Positions 21,757-32,791 of a stretch of 64,000 nucleotides of DNA are shown piece after piece (the first letter of the stretch is position 1; the number at the start of each line of letters is the position of its first letter). The stretch is from Smallanthus sonchifolius (lineage: Eukaryota; Streptophyta; Magnoliopsida; Asterales; Asteraceae), in the NCBI GenBank assembly GCA_023525975.1, contig CM042035.1:31711001-31775000 (forward strand), read 5' to 3'. The notes under the pieces are model-generated. The model did no database searches and had not been told where the DNA came from. It was given only the letters and a program-made list of their open reading frames with translations. Both the position numbers and the translations under genes were made by a program.

Positions 21757-24108
21757 TGTCACACCCCAACCGACGGCGGAAAACGTCGGGGCGTGAAGCT
21801 GTGCAGACTGTTCATAGCTCATGGTTGCTAAAGTTTGAATAATTTAAACATTCATTTTCATTACACGTAGCAAGTTCATACCATACAAGAACCAAATGTA
21901 GCGATTACAAAATATAAATAGTTTAGATTAATTGCTAGGTCCAAATCCTATATGTAGCAGCTTGTAATACTTCAAACATTGTCACCTGAAACATGGTTAA
22001 AAACAAAGTCAACTAAAAAGTTGGTGAGAATACATAGGTTTTCGTGTCATGTAATAGAATATAGTGTCGTGTGCATACAATTCATACAAACATGGCAATT
22101 AAGGCATTTATGGAGAGATACCATCGTGTGACCTGGTAGTACAATCAAACCTTTGTAACTAGCATGCAAAACAAACGCGTGTTGGCAGTAACAGCCACCC
22201 TACCTGGGTGGGTTTGTCAGACTCAATAGATCTATCACTGTTTACTGTAGGCTATAAAATAGTTAATGATTGCACGTGAATAGCAAACTGCGTGTTGGTC
22301 TACACACCTAGTACTCAAGCACAAAGCTCAAAATTGTAACACATGATTGTAGGGTGGAATTTTATATTGTGTAGTTTGTAAACATAGTAAATAGAACGCA
22401 TGTTCCACCCCAAAAGTTTGTAAATAGAGTAAAAGAGGGGCTATGTAACTCACTTGTGTTGGAGCGTGTAGTTTGCACAGATCAACAAAAATACCAAGCG
22501 TGTTGTAGGTCGCTACGTTTGACCTATCGAATGAGGGTATAACACGTGTCACTGTTTGTGTTATTTTGTGTCCAAAGTGGGTTCGTTGGTGGTTTGTGTG
22601 TTTAGGGTTGGTTTTGGAATAATAAATTAGTAGCGATATATATATATATATATTTATTTAAATAAAATTTAAATAAACGATATTTGTTTAAATCAAAATA
22701 TATATTTGTATAAATAGTTTTATAAAAATGATTACATAAACTCATGATTTCATCGGTTTTGAAACTATCGGGAATTAATTTTTTTAAATTTCTAAATCAA
22801 AGATTTGGTTTATAAATGATTCCCGGGTCTTGGGATTTTATAACGTAACTTTTATAATTACATTTTGAAATTTTTTGCTAAAATATGTTAAATAGACTTT
22901 AAAACAGAAAAATAATTGATTCTGGTCAAGGAGCACGACCGTGCTCAAGTAGGGCACGACCGCGCTCGTTGCCGGGCGTGACCGTGGTGGTCTGAAACGC
23001 GCCCGTGGTCGAGTCAGAAGGTACTTCATAGGTTCTGGACATAGAGCACGACCGTGCTCGTATCTGGCACGACCGCGTCTAGTGTTTGTTTTTCATCAAG
23101 ACTTGTTTGCTCGGTAAGCACGACCGGGCCACACCTGGGGCACGATTGTGCTTGGTCAGGCACGACCGCGCTCAGTGATGAGCGCGACCGTGTCGGGTCT
23201 TTTTCAGACACAATTCGATCGATTCTTATAATAAATGCTTCTGTATTCTTAGGGCTTTCATAGATTAGGTGCTTGCGAATGTATCTACATAGTTTGATTG
23301 TATTTATATCGTGTTTAAGTGGTAGTTTGAGTAAAAGTTTAGTTTTCGGCTCTTTGGTTCAAAATCGAATTGATTGTGTGATATAACTTCGATTTAGTAT
23401 AGGGCTTTCATCCTAGGGGTAGATACGAAGCTAAGGAAGTGTTACTTACTCGTTAACAATGGGCAATTTAATGCAGTCGGCTACGGGTCAAAGAGTCGAG
23501 CTTCTTGGCGATCGATTGGACTCAAGAGACTGTTTGAGCGTCGAACGAGAGTTTTGGGAGACTGAGTGGGCTTATATGAAGGCGTAGAAATCGTGCAAGT
23601 TGCTTTATATCCACGAATTCGAGAGACTCGGTTGTGGTGTGAATGGGATAAAAAAAATTATGCAAATTGGACGACATTTGATGCGTGTTTCAGACGGAAT
23701 TCAGTGGAGTATGGTCTGACGCGCGAAGACCAGCTCTTCTCCATTTTAAATTTCTCGAATTCAGCGGGTATGGTATGATTTGACTTCTGCAGAGTCAAGT
23801 GGGTTCATCAGCGCGACCGTGCCTACTTTAGGCGCGACCGTGCTTAGGTCTGCAGGCGCGACCGTGCCTAGTCCTAGGCGCGACCGTGCTTGCCTAGTTT
23901 GTAGTTTTTTTTTTTTTTTTTTTTTGAGTTTTGTCAGTTTTTGGTCCTCGGGGCTTGTGAGATAATGGTGTTTTTGTTTAATTTGTTATTGTAATAGAAT
24001 AGTTTGTATATGTAACTGCATCGTAGTTTGATTGTACACGAATCGAAACTGAAATGTGTTTGTTTATTGAAATCAAACGATTACATGATGAAAATCAGAA
24101 ATGTTACA
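21757..24108 (-). repeat. solo Tekay-type LTR inside the gypsy-A 3' LTR
   Basis: 2352 bp bounded by TGTCACACCCC and AATGTTACA, with a perfect 5-bp duplication AGAAA at 21752-21756 and 24109-24113. The minus strand reads TGTAACA to GGGGTGTGACA, the orientation shared with LTR-C and gypsy-D. Landmarks shared with LTR-C are TTGGTGAG near 22023 and GGGGCTATGTAACTCAC near 22437. A T-run lies at about 23907-23926. No internal region, hence a solo LTR. Confidence 0.92.
22927..23895. repeat. GCACGACCGTGC word clusters in the solo LTR
   Basis: Two groups (about 22927-23195 and 23808-23895). The clearest copy, GAGCACGACCGTGCTC at 22931-22946, is a palindrome with 7-bp arms around AC. Variants swap A for G (GCGCGACCGTGC) or use GCACGACCGCGCTC. 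Between the groups, 23200-23800 is ordinary LTR sequence. Confidence 0.85.
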
Positions 24109-26410
24109 AGAAACGCGAAGCTAGAACGTAAGCGGATGCGAAAACGGGAAGACTATTCGCCCGGAAATAGCCCAAAACTTTGCGTAAGCATATTTCGAGC
24201 TAGAAAAGAGTTACGGGAGCCATAATATATTAAAATGAGGTGTTTCTAAGAGGAGAATATGAAAATAAGGTTTGTAGGACCGATATCCTAAGCATAACAG
24301 TCTGACATGTATTGCTGAAGAAATTCGAGAGGCTTTGACAGGTGTTTTGATGACTCAGCACTCACGTCGGACCGATATGGTTTACCCGTCGGTCCGACAT
24401 CTGGACGTCGAACCGATATGATTTACACGTCGGTCCGATATGGAGACGTCGGACCGATATGAATTACACGTCGGTCTGATATGTGCTGCAGAAGCAAAAA
24501 AAGAGGTTTTGACGCGTGTCACTGACTTCAGCCGAATTTGGACCGACTTGGCATGACATGTCGGTCCGACATGGACCTCCAAGCAACCTATAAATAGATT
24601 CTTAAGGCTGTTCAATGAGAGACACAACACACACCAACACCACATACTCTCTAAGAAGGGTTAAGGAGCTATTACGGTGCGTTTGAGTGCGAGTACGGTA
24701 CGCTACAGGTGTGGTTCGAGTTCGGAGAAGCGTTTAAAGGGAGGAACAAACTTAGGAAATGACCCGAGACTATCGTAAGTACACTGGACCTGTACCTTAG
24801 ATAAATGTTTATAGGCGTTATGCGATTATGTGCTATATGTGGAACTAAGGTACGGGGTAATGGGAATTAGTCTAAACACTAAACGGGAATAATGGAGTAG
24901 CCATGACGTATCCAAGGGGTGGTGGATACGCCGCTGATACTTCCTATATATAAATCTCTTGGTGCTTCGTGGTGAAACCGTTATGAATGTTTAGGGGTAT
25001 AGACTAAAAGATAATAATGAAAATATAGTAAACGAATAGGAGATCTTCTGACCGGTATGTAGTTATCTGACAAACGAAATGTTTTGTCCAAAGAAAGAGT
25101 GGTGTATAAATCTCTCCTAGACCCGTCACTCTTTCCTGGGAACATCTCTGTTGGAGGTACTACTCTGGAAGGATAATTACCGCAGTTTACAATATATGAT
25201 AAGTATGAATAAGGGAAGGCTTAATTCTAAATAAAGGAATATCTGTGACGTATTAAAGAGGTGGTGGATACGCCGCTGGTACTTCATATATATAAACCTC
25301 TTTAATACATCATAGACCTTTATGAGGAATTGGGACAAGAATGGTATAAAAGCATGAGGAAGTCATGCTATTAAATAAATGATGAAAAACGCTTAATCTT
25401 AAGCAAAGGAGTATTCATGAGATGTTAAAGGGGTGGTGGATACATCGCTGGTACTTCTTATATATAAACCTTTTTAACATAACATGACTAAACCTTTGTA
25501 AGGGATTAGAGCAAGAGTTAATATAAAAGCATAAATAGATCATGCTACTAAATGAGAATTAGGTGGGAAAGCTTATTTCTAAGTAAAAGAGTATTCATGA
25601 GACGTTAAAGAGGTGGTGGATACGTCGCTAGTACTTCCTATATATAAACCTCTTTAACGTAACATTGAGAAACCTTTATTAGGAATTAGAGAGGGATGAA
25701 TATGGAAGTATGACAAGAGATCATGCTATATGTGCAAATATGCAATGTGTGATAAATACAAATATGTGAATGCATGATAGATGATCATGCTATATGTGTA
25801 AATATGAAGGTACAATGAAAACGAATCTAAGTCTTAAAATGGAATAACGGAGTACTCATGAAGTGTTAAAGGGGTGGTGGATACGCCACTGGTACTTCCT
25901 ATACATAAGCCTCTTTAGTAGATCATGGGGAAACCATTACAAAGTTTTAAGGTGCGGACTGGATGGGAATACATTGGGAGGCTGTGAGTCTATGATACTC
26001 AAGATTCCAATGTAATGATATGTCCAGCCTACGGGGCGTGCCTCAATAAGAAATGAATGAATGGAATGAGATGTCCAGCCTACGAGGCGGGTCTCAATAA
26101 AGTATGGAAGAGACGTCCAACCTACGGGTCTCAGATAAAAACTCAGACTGGAGGTAAGTCCGGAGATGGTCACGGGGGCGCCGAGAGCCTGGGAAACTTG
26201 AAAAATGATAAGAACCTAAAGGGATCATAATAAAATAAATGATGCAGTGTACTTACTTAGCGTAAGCTAATCCAAAAACGTTTTCCAAACACTGCAGGTT
26301 AAGAGCACGTGGAATGAGGCTTCCTAAGGATGTGGCTGATCGGAGTTAAAGAATCCCTATGTTACATGATGTAATATTTTATGTAAAAATAATATTTATA
26401 ATAAAATATA

Positions 26411-26648
26411 CATGTAGGTTACATGCATGCATGATGGATACGACTTTTGAAGGATTTCTCTTGTATAACTCATGGTCATGAGTCATATTTGCAAAATCTT
26501 AATCTTTTGTAAACTCAAATTGATATTTTAGGCTGTAAACATTTTAAACTTGATTATGTATCCAATTACATGTATGTGTTAGCGATATCATATACTTTAG
26601 AAACCTTGAACGTTACGCCTCGCGCTTTCGCCTTGGCGGGGTGTGACA
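26411..26648 (+). repeat. gypsy-B 5' LTR, last 238 bp only
   Basis: Matches the end of the 3' LTR (46809-47044) from ATGTAGGTTACATGCATGC onward and ends GGGGTGTGACA. The preceding 3.4 kb of this LTR is missing, and gypsy-A sequence takes its place. Confidence 0.9.
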
Positions 26649-26651
26649 GAT

Positions 26652-26664
26652 TGGTATCAGAGCC
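26652..26664 (+). promoter_or_regulatory. gypsy-B primer-binding site
   Basis: TGGTATCAGAGCC lies 3 bp after the LTR end and is complementary to the 3' end of plant initiator-Met tRNA, the usual primer. Confidence 0.93.
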
Positions 26665-26879
26665 ATTGATAATAGCGAACTAGGAGTCAGAAATGGAACC
26701 TAGTCTATAATTTAAATGACTCATTAAAACGTTTTCATTGCATAAGCATTGCATAGCCATTCATTTCGTTATATGGATATTGTAGTCACACCATGTCACA
26801 CATTAACCCCATTCCGATTTCAGACAACGACACCAGGACGACAGAGCACTGTTTAGATTCCATAGTTAGGAAGTGATCC

Positions 26880-27420
26880 ATGAAGATGGCTGAGTCTATA
26901 AATGAGCCTATGCCCCGAGGACCTAGAGTGAACATATCGGATTGGGATTGGCTATATCGAGCGATCCAGACGCGGAGGGTGGAGGAGGACATTCCTATGA
27001 GTTGCGACCCCACCGGGTTATCATGCGTATCTTGACCCGTACCGCTCACGGGAGAGTGCGCGGAGTGCACCATTCCCATACTAATGTCCCGTAGCAACAA
27101 GAAGGAGGGATAGATCCGCTATCTGGAGATTGACGTAGAATCCATTCAGGGGAACTTATCGACTCTTCCAACCCTGAAGGAGAACGTGTCAGGATTAATG
27201 TAGGATCAAGGGCTGATCGACCAGTCCCTTCAGCATGCAGCTAACCAAATGATGGAGTTCGAGGAGAGATGGTGCTCAGGACCACCGCAGTTGAGCGGAG
27301 GGCAGAGGATGCCGAGCAGCGAGTGATTGAGGCTGAGCTCCGAGTTATCCTAGATGGGGCACGTGTGGAGGAGATGCTGACCTTAGCTACAGTTCCGCCA
27401 GGAACGCTTTCCTATTTCTA
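26880..27420 (+). pseudogene. gypsy-B extra ORF between primer site and gag
   Basis: ATG at 26880 (MKMAESINEPMPRGP). The frame decays, but a helical heptad-like segment can be followed across frames (STLPTLKENVSG near 27160; VERRAEDAEQRVIEAELRVILDGARVEEML near 27290-27380, given here only in part as AEDAEQRVIEAEL). It ends before TAG near 27420. Gypsy-D has a clean ORF in the same place (61425-62198). Function unknown; a coiled-coil accessory protein is an inference. 27421-27695 is T-rich non-coding sequence with a short direct repeat (ATGAACCCATCTATTTTG, near 27463 and 27511). Confidence 0.5.
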
Positions 27421-27695
27421 GACCTACTATGGGCGGGTTGTGCTTGTAGCACATTATTTTGTATGAACCCATCTATTTTGTATCCTAGTTTTTTGGTACT
27501 GATGTGGTCATATGAACCCATCTATTTTGTATCCTTGTCTTTTGGAACAATGTACTATGTATGTTTTAACTATGTATGTGTAATATATGTTGTGATGACG
27601 GTTGTTTACGCTTGATGTTGTATCCTTATGTCATGTTATATCATTATTACTATATAATGTTATTTCTTTTTAAATCTTATGTTACAAAGAATACC

Positions 27696-27863
27696 ATGGC
27701 ACCTAAGCGAAGGACACCCCATGACACCACTGGCGAGAACAACAACAAGTCGATTTTTGCAAACGTCGAGTAGCTCATATCACAACAACTACCGCCATGG
27801 AGCAGTATGAAGCCAGTCAAAATAATGGCGGAGGAAATGGCAGCGGTACCGGCGGAGGAGGGG
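27696..27863 (+). pseudogene. gypsy-B gag, N-terminal end
   Basis: ATG 27696 gives MAPKRRTPHDTTGENNN, then a TAG at about 27771 and a frameshift, leading to a Gly-rich stretch (NNGGGNGSGTGGGG) at 27821-27863. Copia-2 is inserted in this Gly-rich stretch, and the Gly/Ala repeats continue on the far side at 38712. Confidence 0.75.
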
Positions 27864-28273
27864 TGTTGGAGCATGATCTGTGACAACAAGCCTTGTAATA
27901 GATTAGTCTTTATGTTTATAGTTTTGCATGTTTTGTGTTTGTAATAGTTAAGTTTGCTCAGGCGAACTTAATATGTTCGCCTGGTATAGTTGAGGCGAAC
28001 TTGTGAACTAAATGTGGCGAACTTTCGCCTGGTTCAGTGTGTATTATCTATAAATAGTTCAAGAGTTGTTCTCATTTAAAACTTCTGCATTTGTAACTAC
28101 TCTGTGTTTACTATTTGAGTAATAATACAAGAAGCTTTTTATGAAATCATGTCTTGTGTGATTGTATTGCACTCAGTACTATTCGAGACACGTATACGTA
28201 AGGATTCCGCACTTCGTGTACGTATTATGTGTTTTATAGCAGAGATCGATCGGTAGACCCATTGAGACTTACA
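27864..28273 (+). repeat. copia-2 5' LTR
   Basis: TGTTGGAGCATGATC to ACTTACA, 410 bp. Words of the GGCGAACTT / AAGTTCGCC type at 27957-28030 lie just upstream of TATAAATAG at 28049-28057. The 3' LTR is 441 bp, the difference being mainly one extra word unit. Confidence 0.95.
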
Positions 28274-28275
28274 AG

Positions 28276-28287
28276 TGGTATCAGAGC
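28276..28287 (+). promoter_or_regulatory. copia-2 primer-binding site
   Basis: TGGTATCAGAGC, 2 bp after the LTR end, complementary to initiator-Met tRNA. Confidence 0.95.
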
Positions 28288-28749
28288 TTTTGCTCTTGAT
28301 TAGCTACTGTTGTTTGACAATGTCTCGATTGATATTTCACAACAAGATGGAGATTTTTGGAAGTTTCTATGTTCTTGAGAAGTTTGTGACTTTTTGGACT
28401 GAATTTTGATCGATTTCTTCATTTTTGGTGTTGTTTTACCAAAATTGATCCGTTAGAAGTGTTCTAAATCAATATTTGAAGAATCCTACGCAAGGAATTT
28501 CTCTAATTCATTCTAAATCAAGATTTATGGAAATTTTCAGACATGTTCGTGCGTTTGGGTGTTAGAACAATCTTCCTTGTTCTTCAGCTCATACAAGCGA
28601 ACTTGTCTATTCTGTTACAGGCGAAGTTGTCAGGCGAACTTTTTAAGTTCGCTGGATTCAAGTTAGGCGAACTTAAGAGGCGAAGTTGTTAAGTTCGCTT
28701 CATACAGAAAGTTGGAAAATTTTTCTAAAGTGTTGAAGTGTGTTCAAGG
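28288..28749 (+). other. copia-2 leader with family words
   Basis: Untranslated leader. A second cluster of GGCGAACTT / AAGTTCGC words, alternating in both orientations, occupies about 28597-28710. Confidence 0.75.
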
Positions 28750-31700
28750 ATGTCGTCTACTTCTAATCAAGTGAATAATATGACTCACTTACTGAATCAT
28801 GACAATGAGAATGGAACTCCAACAAGCCACCGAGGCTTATGAATCTCAAAGATTATTCTAATTGGAAAAGTCGTTTTGAGAATTATGTTAATATCAATGA
28901 CACGAGTTTGTGGATTCCTATTAGTGAGGGATATGAGCATCCTGTTCATCTTCATATGGGTGTGTCGGATACACCAAAACCAATTTCAGCTCTTAATGAT
29001 GATGAAAAGAAGTTGTATGATCGTGAAAAGAAAGCTCTTGCAACTTTATCCATGTGTTTACCTCTGGATATCTACCATACTTTCAAGAAGTTCAAGACTT
29101 CTCGTGAACTTTGGGAAGGTTTGGCTAAAAGATGTGAAGGTAGCACATATATCAAGAAGAGCAGAAAAGAATTGTTAAAGAAACAGTTTAGTGTTTTTAA
29201 GCACTTTGAGGGTGAATCAGTGGATGAACTCATGTCAAGATATTATCATCTTCTAAGTGAAATGGTCAACAATGACATCACCTACAAAAACAAGAAGATT
29301 CTTGAAAAGTTCTTGGATGCTTTACCAGCACATTTTGAGATGTATACAATAGTGATCAAAGAACAATCTGGATTTGATGATCTTAGTCTTGAAGATTTGA
29401 TGGGAAAGATTCAATCACATGATTTGCATAAACAAAAGAAAGATACAGTTTATCAAGATCCAAGCATTTATTTTTGGAAAGGTACATCGTCATCAAAATC
29501 TGGTGGAGTTGCTTTGTTTTCGGGAGAGTCGTCTGATGTTCCTAAAGGCAATTCTTGTCAAGAAAATACTTGTTTTGTTGCTTAAAATTCTGGTTGTTCA
29601 ACTCATAGCAAGAATGAAGGTCATTCGTGTTCTACTAAAGTGTCTTCATCTGCAGCTAATGATATGATGGCTATGATTGCATCATTTTTAACTTCTTATG
29701 AAAATTTTATTAGTGGTAAAATCACTGATCCTGATATGATTGAGGAAGATTTTAAACAGCTGGATAAAGATACTTTGGAAGAAATGAATATTCAGTGGAA
29801 CATGGCATTGTGGTTGAGACAAGGAAAAGATCACTTGAAGAGAACTGGGAAGAAGTTCATTGGGGCATCAAGAAAAACCAAGATGGGAATGGATAAGTCT
29901 AAGGTGAAATGTTATAATTGTCAGGAGTTTGGTCATTTTGCTCGCGAATGTACAAAACCAAGAAATCAGAATCAAGGACCTTCAAACTCTCAAGGCAATA
30001 AAAAAAACAGAGTACTTCTATAGCTTTGGTATCTCAGCAAGATGAAAATTATGACTGGGGTATTCATTTGGAAGATATTGTGGCTCATGTTAGTCAAGCT
30101 TTTCTGGCTGAAGTTCATCCCGAAGATGGAATTGAAAGTGGTTCTTCTGATAATGACTCTATAGATTCTGGGAGTGTACATGAAAGTGAAGGGTCAGTGT
30201 CTCAGATGAGTGAACTAAAATTTTCAAATGAAGAGTTACTAAATGATGGAGCTGCTGGAAAGGTTATATAAAAGATTGCAGAGATGTTAGCTGAAGGAAA
30301 TGCATTCATGGCTGATTCTAAGCACGTAAAACAGGTTAATTCTTGTTTAAAATGCATTGATTTTGAATTCAAAATTATGAGATTGTGTGATGATAACATG
30401 AATCTCATCTATGACATGAAAGCAATGTATACATCGAACCAAACTTTGAAGGATAATGAAACAATTTTGAAAACTAAAATTGAATCTCTAAAAGATGATA
30501 TCAAAGTTTTGCAAACCAAAGTAAATGAACAAGCATTTCTTCTTGATGTGTCATACTATGAGTATGAAAAGAAAATTAATGAACTTGCTATGTCACAGAC
30601 CGAGGTAACAAAATTGTTACGCAAGCTTGAGTGTTATAAGAATTCCAGTTTCTTGTTGGATATTATAATGATAAAGCTTCGGGTGAAAATGTTATTGGTG
30701 GGGTTGGTTCTTGTCCGTCTTTTGATGATACAGAGATTGAGGGTGGTGTTGGTTATTGTCCACCATTTAATGCAAATTATACCCCATGCTTGATTGAAGA
30801 AGTTTTGGTTAAAGATCTGGAACCAAAAACTGTGTTGAACATCAATTCTGTTACTAGTAATGACATGGTATATGATGATGCAACTGATGATGATGTGTTT
30901 GATTCAGAAAAAGTTGAAGGCATAATGAAAGAGTGTAAGTATATGGAACCAGTTGTGATGAAAACAGTGACAAGAGACAGATGCATTCTAACTGAACCAG
31001 ATGATGTGAGTGAACAACCAAAACCTAAATCTACTTTTAAACCAGTTAAACCGTTTGTAAGTGGTGGTTTTGATTCACAAGAGACAACCAAGATTGAGAA
31101 TATCTCAACTCTTGATTTTTGTAAAAAAAACTTGAAGAGGAAACTCATAAGGTTGTTCATTCTTCAAACACTATTTCTCAGTGTTCATCATCTACTTCAT
31201 TCAAGGTTCATAAAGAAAAGTATGTTCGTGTCTACAAGGAAAAATGTTCTTATTTTCATTGTGGTACTGTTGGTCATATTTTGAAAGATTGTCTAAATAA
31301 GAACTTGGGGAAGCGTCTGGAGAATACAAAGTTGGCACGTCCTTTTGTGAATCCACTAGGAAAATCTGTAAGTAGGAATGTGGATAGTGGTGTAAAGAAG
31401 CCAAGTGTTAAGACTACTTCTGATTCTTTGAAGGTTGTGAAGAAGGTTGAGTTACTTGATGAGTCTACCCAACCAAAAGAAAAATTGTTTAGACCACAAA
31501 AACGTCAAAGAAATAAACGTTTGAGAAAACTTCTCGAATAACCAGTGGTAAATGACAAGGTTGAGGTGGTGAGTGAGACTGACAAGGTTCAGGTTACATC
31601 AAAGTGGAAACCGAAATCCGCTGTTACTGTTTCAGGGAAACAATCTCCTAAAATTCAGGAGAAATTTGATTGTATATTGAAGGAAATTGTTTATTTTGAT

Positions 31701-31751
31701 GAATCAGGCCGACCCAAGACCACGATGGCTTGGGTCTCTATTACTAACTAA
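28750..31751 (+). pseudogene. copia-2 gag with nucleocapsid knuckle
   Basis: ATG 28750 (MSSTSNQVNN) shifts frame before 28839, where the gag domain opens: NLKDYSNWKSRFENYV, RELWEGLAKRCEGS, LMSRYYHLLSEM, KKILEKFLDALP. TAA at 29583-29585 follows, then the frame continues (29640-30023) with the knuckle CYNCQEFGHFARECTK (about 29914-29955). After frameshifts at about 30023, 30750 and 31150 come a long acidic, coiled-coil-like stretch (30026-30700) and a possible second knuckle remnant near 31236-31290 (CSYFHCGTVGHILKDC). It ends at TAA 31749-31751. Large gag with extra C-terminal sequence, as in Sirevirus-like elements. Confidence 0.8.
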
Positions 31752-32791
31752 TCTTTTCTCTTTGTGTGCAGGGAACTCCAAGGAGGACTGTTGGCAACCA
31801 TTGGTACGTTGACAGTGGATGCTCTCGGCACATGACGGGTAATCTTAATTTATTGGAAAATGTGAAAGAAATTTAGGGAGGATACGTTGCTTTTGCGGGT
31901 AAGAAAGGAGGAAATATTTCTGGCCAAGGAACTGTATCGAATGAGAGATTGAGCTTTGAAAAAGTCAACTATGTTGAGCAGCTAGAACATAATCTGTTAT
32001 CTTTTTCGCAAGTCTATGATACAGATTTCTTATTTCATTTTAATAAGTCAAAATGTTTGGTTCTGAAGCCGGGATTTGTGATACCTGAAGATTGGATACT
32101 TATGCGAGCTCCTCGAAAGAATGATACATATATGCATGACATGAGCACAACAACGATAACATCGTCTGTTCCAACTTGTCTTCTTTCGAATGCTTTCGAG
32201 TCTGATTCAACTTTGTGGCACCGGAAAATGGCTCATATAAATTTCAGAAAAATGAACTATCTTGTCAAGAATGGGTTGATTTTTGGTGTCCCAGTTATGA
32301 GATTTCATGTGAATGAAGACTGTATTCCATGCAAGAAAGGGAAGCAGCACAAGAAGTCTCATCCTTCAAAGTTGACTAATTCAATTGTGACTCCTTTAGA
32401 GTTGTTGCATATGGATTTGTTCGAACCTATTAGTGTCAAGAGTGAAGGCGGAAAATCTTATTGTTTAGTTGTGACTGATGATTACTCGAGGTTTTCTTGG
32501 GTAAAATTTCTTGCTTTTAAGGATGAAACAGCTGAACTTCTTAAGTTCCTAATTGTAGGACTTGAGAAATTGTTCAACCAGCAAGTCAGGAGAATTCGGA
32601 GTGACAACGGCACAAAATTCAAGAATTTGAATTTGTATTTATTCTGTTTGAAGAGGGGTATTCATCATGAATTCAGTGCTCCTTATGTTCCTCAACAGAA
32701 TGGTGTTGCTGAACGGAAGAATCGAACTCTTATTGAGACTGCTCATACTATGTTATCTGATTCAAAATTGCCGGTTACTTTTTGGTCATAG
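31752..32791 (+). pseudogene. copia-2 protease and integrase N-terminal half
   Basis: Protease active site DSG in WYVDSGCSRHMTGN (31802-31843). TAG at 31874-31876 interrupts its flap region (normally a Gln codon, so a C to T change). The same frame runs on through the integrase zinc finger: H at LWHRKMAHINF, C-x2-C at CIPCKKGKQHKKS. Catalytic residues are D in LHMDLFEP, D in RSDNGTKF, and E in NGVAERK. TAG at 32789-32791 follows TFWS. Confidence 0.87.

Larger units (their letters stand above)
13161..26410 (+). mobile_element. gypsy-A: decayed Ty3/gypsy element with nested insertions
   Basis: Two related LTRs on the + strand (13161-16229 and from 21705) flank a gag remnant and a pol remnant from which most of RT, RNase H and integrase is missing. 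Nested inside are a MULE (14323-15013), an unclassified insert (16230-16703), a reversed solo LTR of the same family (17848-20096), and a foreign solo LTR (21757-24108). The 3' end is lost at a fusion with gypsy-B near 26410. It could only have moved with proteins from other elements. Confidence 0.85.
21705..26410 (+). repeat. gypsy-A 3' LTR, split and truncated
   Basis: Bases 21705-21756 and 24109-26410 together match the 5' LTR; a solo LTR sits between them. It keeps the word array (about 24366-24580), TATAAATAG at 24590-24598 and five hairpin units. The end is missing: after ATAATAAAATATA the sequence switches to a gypsy-B LTR at about 26410, whereas the solo copy (17848-20096) continues about 90 bp further. 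Confidence 0.9.

Noticed and set aside
26786..27100. 104-residue minus-strand ORF
   Set aside because: It is antisense to the pre-gag ORF of gypsy-B and shows no motif.
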